The notes under the pieces were generated by a model that was not told where the DNA came from, did no database searches, and saw nothing but the letters and a program-made list of their open reading frames with translations. Positions 1 to 5,380 of a DNA stretch of 6,576 bases are shown here, piece by piece. Source of the DNA: Chitinophagaceae bacterium (GTDB lineage Bacteria; Bacteroidota; Bacteroidia; Chitinophagales; Chitinophagaceae); the NCBI GenBank assembly GCA_947472635.1, contig CANJDY010000159.1, positions 1 through 6,576 of the forward strand, given 5' to 3'. Both the position numbers and the translations under genes were made by a program. How positions within the stretch are numbered: position 1 is the stretch's first letter; the number at the start of each line of letters is the position of its first letter.

Positions 1-521
1 ATTACCTGCATGCCAAATGCCATTGCTATCGTTGCCAGTTGAGTTCCTATTTTACCAAGTCCAATTATTCCGAGGGTCGTATCCTTCAATTCTTTAATAG
101 GCCCTTTGGTATAACACCAATCGGCTGACCGGCCCCAATCCCCTGCCCGCACAGAGGCGGAATGGATACCCACCTGGTTCGTTAATTCAAGTAACAATGC
201 AAAAGTATGTTGTGCAACAGAATATGTCCCATAATCGGGCACATTACAAACAAGAATGCCTCTTTTTTTTGCAGCCGCCACATCTACCATATTATACCCT
301 GTTGCCGTAACCGCAATTAAACGCAACTGCTTGGCAGCATCGATTACAGCAGAAGAAACAGGCGTTTTATTTGTTATAATAACATGGGCATTCCTACACC
401 TTTCCTCCATTTGGTTACTGGCTGTTCGGTCATAATAAATCACTTCCCCCAGCTCATAGAAAGGCTTCCAACTAAGATCCCCAGGATTGAGCGTAAATCC
501 ATCAGTAATAACTATCTCCAC
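1..521 (-). CDS. D-2-hydroxyacid dehydrogenase, glycerate dehydrogenase/hydroxypyruvate reductase-like (C-terminus beyond left edge)
   Basis: Family enzymes reduce 2-keto acids such as hydroxypyruvate to D-2-hydroxy acids with NAD(P)H in the cytoplasm. Only the first 173 residues are in the window, of the usual 310-330. They cover the N-terminal catalytic half-domain (about 1-100) and the beginning of the Rossmann domain. Visible signatures are ATGYNMVDVAAAKKRGI (73-89), VPDYGTYSVAQHTFALLLE (94-112) and the dinucleotide-binding GLGKIG (154-159). The YGT-SVAQHTFALLLE stretch resembles the glycerate dehydrogenase branch more than phosphoglycerate dehydrogenase. The catalytic Arg, Glu and His lie beyond the edge, so activity cannot be judged. 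The start is GTG at 521-519: the frame upstream meets a stop within about 35 bases and offers no ATG. No signal peptide and no Shine-Dalgarno sequence are seen. It lies on the same strand as the next gene, but a 279-bp gap with a hairpin suggests a separate transcript. The family is confident; the substrate is inferred. Confidence 0.88.
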   Translation of the reverse strand, partial: MEIVITDGFTLNPGDLSWKPFYELGEVIYYDRTASNQMEERCRNAHVIITNKTPVSSAVIDAAKQLRLIAVTATGYNMVDVAAAKKRGILVCNVPDYGTYSVAQHTFALLLELTNQVGIHSASVRAGDWGRSADWCYTKGPIKELKDTTLGIIGLGKIGTQLATIAMAFGMQV

Positions 522-800
522 GATTATTGAATTTATTATTTTACAATAAAACTAAAACTTTTTTGTTCGAAAAATTAGGTACGAATACGATCTCATCCAT
601 TTTATTTGATTTTTGCAATAAGATAAAATACCCTATCACTGAAAGCTAAAAATAGCCAGCGATAGGGTTCAAAAAATATTGAATCAAATTCAGTATGCTT
701 TCTACATCGAAGCAGCATTTCTTTAGATTGCCTTATTCTGCAAAGACTCCATAGACAACTCAATAGTCAAGTAGAAGGAGAATTAAATATCCTCCTCTAG
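522..800. other. 279-bp AT-rich intergenic gap
   Basis: This gap separates the oxidoreductase stop from the D-2-hydroxyacid dehydrogenase start. It contains a bulged hairpin at 630-668 (listed separately) and a weak 5-bp inverted repeat (776-780 with 792-796) directly after the oxidoreductase stop. It also holds a 19-codon minus-strand reading frame at 541-600 that I do not call as a gene. The part nearest the dehydrogenase (about 522-620) should carry its promoter, but I found no clean match to the Bacteroidota -7 TAnnTTTG and -33 TTG pair. No RNA gene or repeat family was recognised. Confidence 0.5.
630..668 (-). terminator. Bulged hairpin, probable terminator of the minus-strand gene group
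   Basis: ACCCTATC (630-637) pairs perfectly with GATAGGGT (661-668). After one A-C mismatch the stem continues with CTG/CAG, then a three-A bulge, then GCTA/TAGC closing an AAAA loop. Read on the minus strand, the hairpin is followed by a T-rich run (ATTTTATCTTATT). It lies about 130 bases beyond the stop of the oxidoreductase gene, so it could end that transcript, or it could be a structured element in the leader of the next gene. The structure is seen by eye; the terminator role is inferred. Confidence 0.45.
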
Positions 801-2150
801 CTAAATATATTTAGTTACTCCAGGAATGGCAATCGGATAAAAGCCATCTGCATTAGGAAGTAATGGTGGCAATGCATCAAAACTATATACTTTTGGATGA
901 ATGTCAAGTCCACAGTTAATTGCTTTTTCCCACTCTATCTTTTGTCCACTATAAGTTGCCATACGACCAAGTATAGAGGTCATGGTGCTTTTTGCTCCAT
1001 TTTCAGCATCGGCAAATTTATATTCTCCTTTTGCAATCGCAGCAAATAATTCATCATGCTCAGTCTGGTAAGGATTGTTTTCGGTTGACTTATCAAACTG
1101 ATACAATACTTTACCACTATGATCAACTATATTGGCTGCACCTGCCTGAATTTTCCCCTTGGTACCCACAAATAGTTCATCCACCTTACTGGCAGTACCA
1201 GGAATATGACGGCATTGACTATTTAAAATACTTCCATCGGCATAAGTATACTCCACAAAATGGTGATCAAATATTTCACCGTGATCTTTTCCTTTTCTAA
1301 CCTGCCTACCTCCCATTCCTTGAGCTTTCACTGGGTATCCACCTTTAAACCAATTAATGGCGTCTAAATTATGAACATGCTGTTCATTTATATGATCACC
1401 ACACAACCAGTTAAAATAATACCAGTTACGCATCTGGTACTCCATTTCAGTCTGGCTGAATTTTCTGGGTCTAACCCATACTCCATCATTATTCCACCAA
1501 GCTTGCATAGAAGTGATATCACCAATTAGGTCCTTTCTTTTGAAAAGTTCACGATAAGAATTTTGGAAATGTCGCTGCAAGCCTACTACCACATTTAATT
1601 TTTTTTGCTTGGCGATGGCAGCAGTTGCCAGCACTCTTTGAATTCCGGCTGGATCGGTAGCAACCGGCTTTTCCATAAAAACATGTTTATTCTGTTTGAT
1701 AGCCTCCTCAAAATGAATAGGCCTGAAACCTGGTGGTGTTGCCAATACAACCACATCGGCAAGTGCAATCGCTTTTAAGTAACCGTCAAACCCAGTAAAT
1801 TTCCTTTCTTCTGGAACATCCACCCTAGTTTTTAAAATAGCCTTTCCGCCAATTGACTCTGCCATTTCATCACTGGTAAGGGATAAATAGCAAGCGTCTA
1901 AATTGTCTCTAAAAGCATCTGCCATTGCTACAATTCTTACATTTTGTTTACTAAGTAACGCTTGTGAAGCGGCACCAGTTCCTCTACCCCCGCAGCCAAC
2001 CAAGGCGATTTTAATAACAGCTTCTGAACCGGAGAAATAATTGGCATTTGACATTAATGGCGCAGCAATTAATCCACCTGCCAGCATTGAGCCCTGCCGT
2101 AAAAATTCTCTACGGGAAGGATTAGTAAGTTTTAAAGAATCGTTGTTCAT
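801..2150 (-). CDS. Tat-exported Gfo/Idh/MocA family oxidoreductase
   Basis: This is an NAD(P)-dependent sugar-type oxidoreductase of 449 residues. Family members oxidise or reduce a hydroxyl/keto group on sugars, inositols or glycosides using a tightly held cofactor. The N-terminus has a twin-arginine signal, SRREFLRQG (12-20), followed by a hydrophobic stretch (about 21-36), so the folded, cofactor-loaded enzyme is predicted to be exported by Tat. The Rossmann fold begins with ALVGCGGRG (49-57). The family EKP motif, with the probable catalytic lysine, is at 160-162 (FMEKPVATD). A conserved histidine-rich block GDHINEQHVHNLD (251-263) lies in the C-terminal substrate domain and resembles other exported Bacteroidota and Planctomycetes members. 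The length is normal for the Tat-linked subfamily. The ATG start gives the intact Tat signal; only an A/T-rich leader precedes it. It lies 123 bp downstream of the SUMF1-fold gene on the same strand. The substrate is unknown. Confidence 0.93.
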   Translation of the reverse strand: MNNDSLKLTNPSRREFLRQGSMLAGGLIAAPLMSNANYFSGSEAVIKIALVGCGGRGTGAASQALLSKQNVRIVAMADAFRDNLDACYLSLTSDEMAESIGGKAILKTRVDVPEERKFTGFDGYLKAIALADVVVLATPPGFRPIHFEEAIKQNKHVFMEKPVATDPAGIQRVLATAAIAKQKKLNVVVGLQRHFQNSYRELFKRKDLIGDITSMQAWWNNDGVWVRPRKFSQTEMEYQMRNWYYFNWLCGDHINEQHVHNLDAINWFKGGYPVKAQGMGGRQVRKGKDHGEIFDHHFVEYTYADGSILNSQCRHIPGTASKVDELFVGTKGKIQAGAANIVDHSGKVLYQFDKSTENNPYQTEHDELFAAIAKGEYKFADAENGAKSTMTSILGRMATYSGQKIEWEKAINCGLDIHPKVYSFDALPPLLPNADGFYPIAIPGVTKYI

Positions 2151-2254
2151 AAATAAGTAATTTTTAAAAGATCAATTTATATTTAAAAAAGGTTAAACAA
2201 AAAAAATACATCCGTTTTTACAATATCCTAATGAAAAAAAACGAATCACTACCA

Positions 2255-2267
2255 CTTACATTGTAAG
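2255..2267. repeat. 13-base dyad CTTACA-T-TGTAAG
   Basis: Two perfect 6-base arms flank a single central base in the 123-bp gap between the SUMF1-fold gene stop and the oxidoreductase start. It is just after the upstream gene's stop codon. The one-base centre suits a small operator-like site better than an RNA hairpin. No second copy was seen in the window, so its role is unknown and chance is possible. The rest of the gap is A/T-rich with homopolymer runs and no clear promoter match. Confidence 0.25.
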
Positions 2268-2273
2268 CGATGG

Positions 2274-3236
2274 TTATTTCCCCAAGTACTGTTTAAAAAA
2301 ATTATTTATGTCCGCTGCACTTGGCTGAAACAACGGACGGACAATACGAAATCCAACAGAAGGTGCATCTGTTAGCCACCACTTACTTTTTGGAATCTGA
2401 GGATCCCTTCGATTCAATAACGGATCAGATTTGGAGCGATTGGCAGATCTGAACTGAGTAGCCTCATCTAAATACCCTCCCCCTCGCATTACCTTTGGAT
2501 AGCGAGCCTTATTTGGCTCCACAAAAGGATTATCCGAAGAGGCTGCCATATTTTCTAATCTTTTCTCATCATAATGATCCAGCGTCCATTCGCTTACGTT
2601 ACCTAACATATCGTACAGACCCCAAGCATTGGGTAGCTTCATTCCTGCCACTTGAAATTTACTATCACTATTATTTTTGAACCAGGCATAATTTTCTAAT
2701 TGCCTTTCATCATCACCAAAATAAAAACGGGTAGTAGTGCCTGCACGACAAGCATATTCCCATTCTGCTTCGGTTGGCAGCCTAAAAAAAACACCTGTTT
2801 TACTATACAGCCACCTGCAATACATCAATGCAGCAAACTGCGATAAACTATTAACAGGATAACCTCCATCCTTACCCATCCCCAAACTAAAGTCAATGTA
2901 CTGAGGAGTGGGCTTGGTTATGGCGTCAACCGTAGAATTATCACTCGTATTTTCATCTTTATAAAAAACATCAAACTCATCTCTACTCAGTTCAAAGGCG
3001 CCCATCCAAAAAGCTGCCAATGTAACTTTTCGTTGAGGTCCTTCATCAGACTCCCTACCCTTTTCACCTTCGCTACTTCCCATTAAAAAACTGCCCGCCT
3101 GTATGGGAACCATTTTGCAAAGTATTGAAGAGCCGGGAACGGTAAATTGATAGGATGTAAATGGAGTTTGGGTGCCCTGAGCACTTAACATTTCACAACT
3201 GATTACAAAAGAAGTAAGCCACAAAAAAATCTTCAC
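2274..3236 (-). CDS. Exported SUMF1/formylglycine-generating-enzyme-fold protein without catalytic cysteines
   Basis: This 320-residue protein has the SUMF1 (FGE-sulfatase) fold across about residues 41-301. The hallmarks are MVPIQAGSFLMGS (42-54), RLPTEAEWEYACRAG (152-166), NAWGLYDMLGNVSEW (203-217), the RGGGY turn (251-255) and GFRIVRP (295-301). True formylglycine-generating enzymes have a Cys pair after RGGSW that binds copper; here the segment reads RGGGYLDEATQFRSANR, shorter and without cysteine. It is therefore probably a structural or binding member, like many Bacteroidota SUMF1 proteins, or a different oxidase. Residues 1-20 are a signal peptide. Cleavage after SAQ (18-20) is typical, but VISC (11-14) also fits a lipobox, so a lipoprotein is possible. 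The start is GTG at 3236-3234, since no in-frame ATG precedes the signal peptide. It lies 59 bp after apbE on the same strand, probably co-transcribed. No sulfatase gene is nearby. Confidence 0.88.
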   Translation of the reverse strand: MKIFLWLTSFVISCEMLSAQGTQTPFTSYQFTVPGSSILCKMVPIQAGSFLMGSSEGEKGRESDEGPQRKVTLAAFWMGAFELSRDEFDVFYKDENTSDNSTVDAITKPTPQYIDFSLGMGKDGGYPVNSLSQFAALMYCRWLYSKTGVFFRLPTEAEWEYACRAGTTTRFYFGDDERQLENYAWFKNNSDSKFQVAGMKLPNAWGLYDMLGNVSEWTLDHYDEKRLENMAASSDNPFVEPNKARYPKVMRGGGYLDEATQFRSANRSKSDPLLNRRDPQIPKSKWWLTDAPSVGFRIVRPLFQPSAADINNFFKQYLGK

Positions 3237-3283
3237 AATAAAAAGTATATAATTGAAAAGGAAAGATAAGGAATTAACCGAAA

Positions 3284-3312
3284 CAAATATTTTTGTTAGC
3301 TATGTTTCCAAA
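3284..3312 (-). promoter_or_regulatory. Possible Bacteroidota-type promoter for the SUMF1-fold gene
   Basis: On the minus strand, TTTG (3312-3309) is followed after 17 bases by AATATTTG (3291-3284). The second element is one mismatch from the Bacteroidota -7 consensus TAnnTTTG, and the spacing suits the -33/-7 pair. It overlaps the end of apbE and would start transcription roughly 40 bases before the GTG start at 3236. In AT-rich DNA such matches arise by chance, so this is tentative. If real, the SUMF1-fold gene could be transcribed independently of apbE. Confidence 0.25.
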
Positions 3313-4306
3313 AAAATGAAAAACCCTTCGAGGAATGAAAAATCAGCTTTCCCTTTTTTACCTCTGCGATAAGCACTGCTGCTCCCAAACGGGAGGCCAA
3401 TCTTTTGGCCCTTTTAATAGGCAGGATACTACAGGCCGTGGCCAACCAATCTGCCGTGGTACCATCTGCAGCAATAACTGTAACATTTCGTTGAGAAGTA
3501 ACCCCAAAACCAGTAGCTGGATCAATGATATGGGAATACCTTATTCCATCTTTTTCAATAAACTGATACGCATCCCCTGAGGTGGTTACCGCCCGATTTT
3601 GAAGTATCAGCTTTTGGGAAAGTAACTCATCCGTAGTTTCGGGTACATTCACCCCTACAACCCATCCTTTTTTACCTTCCGGAGCACCACTCATAACAAT
3701 ATCCCCGCTAGCATTCACTAATGCATTGTTGATACCTTGGGTACGTAAAAAATCAATCGTTTTCTGAGCAATATAACCTTGGGCAATACCTCCTAAATCC
3801 AATTGCATACCAATTTGGGGTAATCTTACCGTTTTATTTGCCATGTCAAAAACCAATTTATTAAACCCTGTCAAATTTCGGATAGTCTTTACCGTTGAAT
3901 CAGTTGGGAACTGGTGTACCTGTCTTGACTTTCGCCACAATTTAGAAAGGGGCCCCATCGTAATGTCAAATGTACCCTCACTCAGCTCAAACGCCTTTTT
4001 TGACAATAGTAATATATCAAATAAAGCAGGTGAGAGCTTTACTGCCAAGGAGCTAGGACCGGCAGATGCGCTTAATTTACTTAGTTCGCTACTATCAATA
4101 TAATCACTAAAAATGAAATTGAAAGAGTCCACTATCCTAAAGCACTGCTGTGCTAAAGTATTAGCTTGCACACTATCATTGGAATAGAAAACAACTGTAA
4201 AGGGAGCCCCCATTTTTGATTCAGTAAAAGAAAATCGACTTTGCTGTGATATCCCAACTAGGTAGAAGCTAACAGAAAATACGATAAATAATATCCGTTG
4301 AAACAA
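3296..4306 (-). CDS. apbE: ApbE, FAD:protein FMN transferase, exported
   Basis: ApbE splits FAD and attaches FMN covalently to a Thr/Ser of exported flavoproteins such as NqrB/C, RnfG/D or FMN-binding-domain proteins, with Mg2+. This 336-residue protein has the normal family length. Motifs in order are KMGAPFTVVF (31-40), GTFDITMGPLSKLW (111-124), LDLGGIAQGYIA (169-180), ALVNASGDIVMSG (195-207), AVTTSGDAYQF (239-249), SHIIDPATGFG (258-268) and ADWLATA (285-291). The last holds the Asp286/Thr290 expected at the metal site. Gln176 stands where many homologues have Lys (GGIAKGY); this varies in the family. Residues 1-20 form a signal peptide, probably cleaved before QQS, with no lipobox Cys, so it acts in the periplasm. 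The start is TTG at 4306-4304: an in-frame stop lies 12 bases upstream and the first ATG is at residue 32, past the signal. It is divergent from the TIM-barrel gene. No flavinylation target is evident nearby. Confidence 0.94.
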   Translation of the reverse strand: MFQRILFIVFSVSFYLVGISQQSRFSFTESKMGAPFTVVFYSNDSVQANTLAQQCFRIVDSFNFIFSDYIDSSELSKLSASAGPSSLAVKLSPALFDILLLSKKAFELSEGTFDITMGPLSKLWRKSRQVHQFPTDSTVKTIRNLTGFNKLVFDMANKTVRLPQIGMQLDLGGIAQGYIAQKTIDFLRTQGINNALVNASGDIVMSGAPEGKKGWVVGVNVPETTDELLSQKLILQNRAVTTSGDAYQFIEKDGIRYSHIIDPATGFGVTSQRNVTVIAADGTTADWLATACSILPIKRAKRLASRLGAAVLIAEVKKGKLIFHSSKGFSFFWKHS

Positions 4307-4361
4307 TTTTTCAGATTTTTAAATGATTCTCGGTAAATTTAGATCTTAAATTATATAAACG
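4307..4361. promoter_or_regulatory. Divergent promoter region between apbE and the TIM-barrel gene
   Basis: Only 55 bases separate the two divergent starts, so both promoters must lie here or overlap the coding ends. The self-complementary TAAATTTA at 4334-4341 differs by one base from the Bacteroidota -7 consensus TAnnTTTG on both strands, and could in principle serve either direction. Overlapping it is an inverted repeat AATTTA-GATCT-TAAATT (4336-4352) with 6-base arms and a 5-base spacer, a possible operator. No well-spaced -33 TTG is present on the plus strand. On the minus strand the nearest TTTG (4368-4365) is 23 bases away, longer than usual. The sites are read by eye and AT-rich, so they are tentative. 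Neither start has a Shine-Dalgarno sequence. Confidence 0.4.
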
Positions 4362-5288
4362 ATGCAAAGAAGAAATTTTATGCAGCAAACTTTACTAGCA
4401 AGCGGTGCTTTATTTACATCCGCCACTAGTGTAACTGCCAATAACAAAATGAGCAATCCACTCAACGATGAAAAACCATTTCACCTAAACTATGGGATAC
4501 ATGATGGTATGTTTAAAGGTCATGCTGGAGATGATTTTATCGAGCAAATAAAATTTGCCCACAGCATTGGCTTTAGGTCAATTGAAGACAATGGGATGAT
4601 GGACAGACCAGTAGAACAGCAGAAAAAAATTGGCGATACCCTTGCCAGCTTAGGAATGAATATGGGAGTATTTGTGATAACGTCTGACAGCTGGCATTGG
4701 AAAACTTCCCTTACAACCGGTAAGCAGGAATGGATCGACAAAATGATCAAGGATTGCAAGGAAGCAGTGGAAGTTGCCAAACGCTGCAATGCTAAATATA
4801 TGACGGTGGTGCCAGGCAATTATGATAAAAGCTTATCCCCTGAATATCAATTGGTCAATGTAATCAAGGCGCTACGAATAGCCTCTGATATACTGGCTCC
4901 TCATAGTCTGGTGATGGTGCTAGAAGCGCTAAGTGATAACCCAGAGCTGTTTCTTCGCCATTCAGATCAAACGGCAATGATATGTAAAGCAGTTAATAGT
5001 CCGGCCTGCAAATTTTTATTTGACATGTACCATATGCAACGCAATGAAGGTAATATTATTAATAATTTAAACAGTAGTTGGGATGAAATTGGCTATCTCC
5101 AAATAGGCGATAATCCTGGAAGGAATGAACCTGGTTCAGGTGAAATGAATTATAAAAATATCTTTAAGCATATTTACGATAAAGGATACAAGGGTATTTT
5201 AGGTATGGAACATGGAAAAACTTTAAAAGGAAAAGAGGGCGAACTGGCTTTAATTAAGGCTTATCGGGATGCAGACAATTTCCTATAA
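4362..5288 (+). CDS. Tat-exported TIM-barrel protein, hydroxypyruvate isomerase/sugar isomerase-epimerase family
   Basis: This 308-residue protein belongs to the xylose isomerase-like TIM-barrel superfamily, closest in motif pattern to hydroxypyruvate isomerase (Hyi). The C-terminal half has LFDMYHMQRNEG (219-230) and LQIGDNPGRNEPGSGEMNY (246-264), characteristic of that branch. The four probable metal ligands are Glu188 (MVLEAL), Asp221 (LFDMYH), Gln247 (LQIGD) and Glu283 (GMEH), so the metal site looks intact. Classical Hyi is cytoplasmic and about 260 residues. This one has an extra N-terminus with a twin-arginine signal, MQRRNFMQQTLLASGALF (1-18), and a hydrophobic stretch to about residue 26, predicting Tat export. 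An exported protein is more likely a sugar epimerase, isomerase or glycoside-cleaving enzyme than a glyoxylate-pathway Hyi. The ATG start gives the complete Tat signal. It is transcribed alone, divergent from apbE, and ends before a strong bidirectional terminator. Confidence 0.9.
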   Translation: MQRRNFMQQTLLASGALFTSATSVTANNKMSNPLNDEKPFHLNYGIHDGMFKGHAGDDFIEQIKFAHSIGFRSIEDNGMMDRPVEQQKKIGDTLASLGMNMGVFVITSDSWHWKTSLTTGKQEWIDKMIKDCKEAVEVAKRCNAKYMTVVPGNYDKSLSPEYQLVNVIKALRIASDILAPHSLVMVLEALSDNPELFLRHSDQTAMICKAVNSPACKFLFDMYHMQRNEGNIINNLNSSWDEIGYLQIGDNPGRNEPGSGEMNYKNIFKHIYDKGYKGILGMEHGKTLKGKEGELALIKAYRDADNFL

Positions 5289-5305
5289 TAAAGTCGTACA
5301 TAAAA

Positions 5306-5358
5306 TGTTTTATAAAAAACACCTGCCAAATAATACGGCAGGTGTTTTTTATAAAACA
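5306..5358. terminator. Strong bidirectional intrinsic terminator
   Basis: Positions 5306-5327 and 5337-5358 are perfect reverse complements, giving a 22-bp stem with a 9-base loop (AAATAATAC). The GC-rich core CACCTGCC/GGCAGGTG next to the loop is flanked on each side by a run of six T on the outgoing strand, so it reads as a terminator in both directions. It sits 18 bases after the stop of the plus-strand TIM-barrel gene and 23 bases after the stop of the minus-strand esterase gene, exactly as expected between convergent genes. Confidence 0.93.
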
Positions 5359-5380
5359 AATCAATACTTACAAAGAATCT

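Noticed and set aside
776..796. AGGAG/CTCCT inverted repeat directly after the oxidoreductase stop as its terminator
   Set aside because: It has only 5 bp with an 11-base AT-rich loop and no adjacent T-run; the hairpin at 630-668 is the better candidate.
992..1300. 102-codon plus-strand open frame inside the oxidoreductase gene
   Set aside because: It is antisense to a clear Gfo/Idh/MocA gene, its product has a low-complexity His/Tyr/Gln-rich composition with no recognisable domain, and it has no start context.
2274..3236. Sulfatase-activating formylglycine-generating enzyme
   Set aside because: The copper-binding cysteine pair is absent and no sulfatase gene is in the window.
3335..4103. 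Two plus-strand open frames (3335-3580 and 3843-4103) inside apbE, plus 2495-2680 in the SUMF1-fold gene and 5948-6154 in the esterase
   Set aside because: All lie opposite conserved coding regions and encode no recognisable protein; they are chance frames.
4520..4819. 99-codon minus-strand open frame inside the TIM-barrel gene
   Set aside because: It is fully antisense to a well-conserved gene and its product matches no family I recognise.
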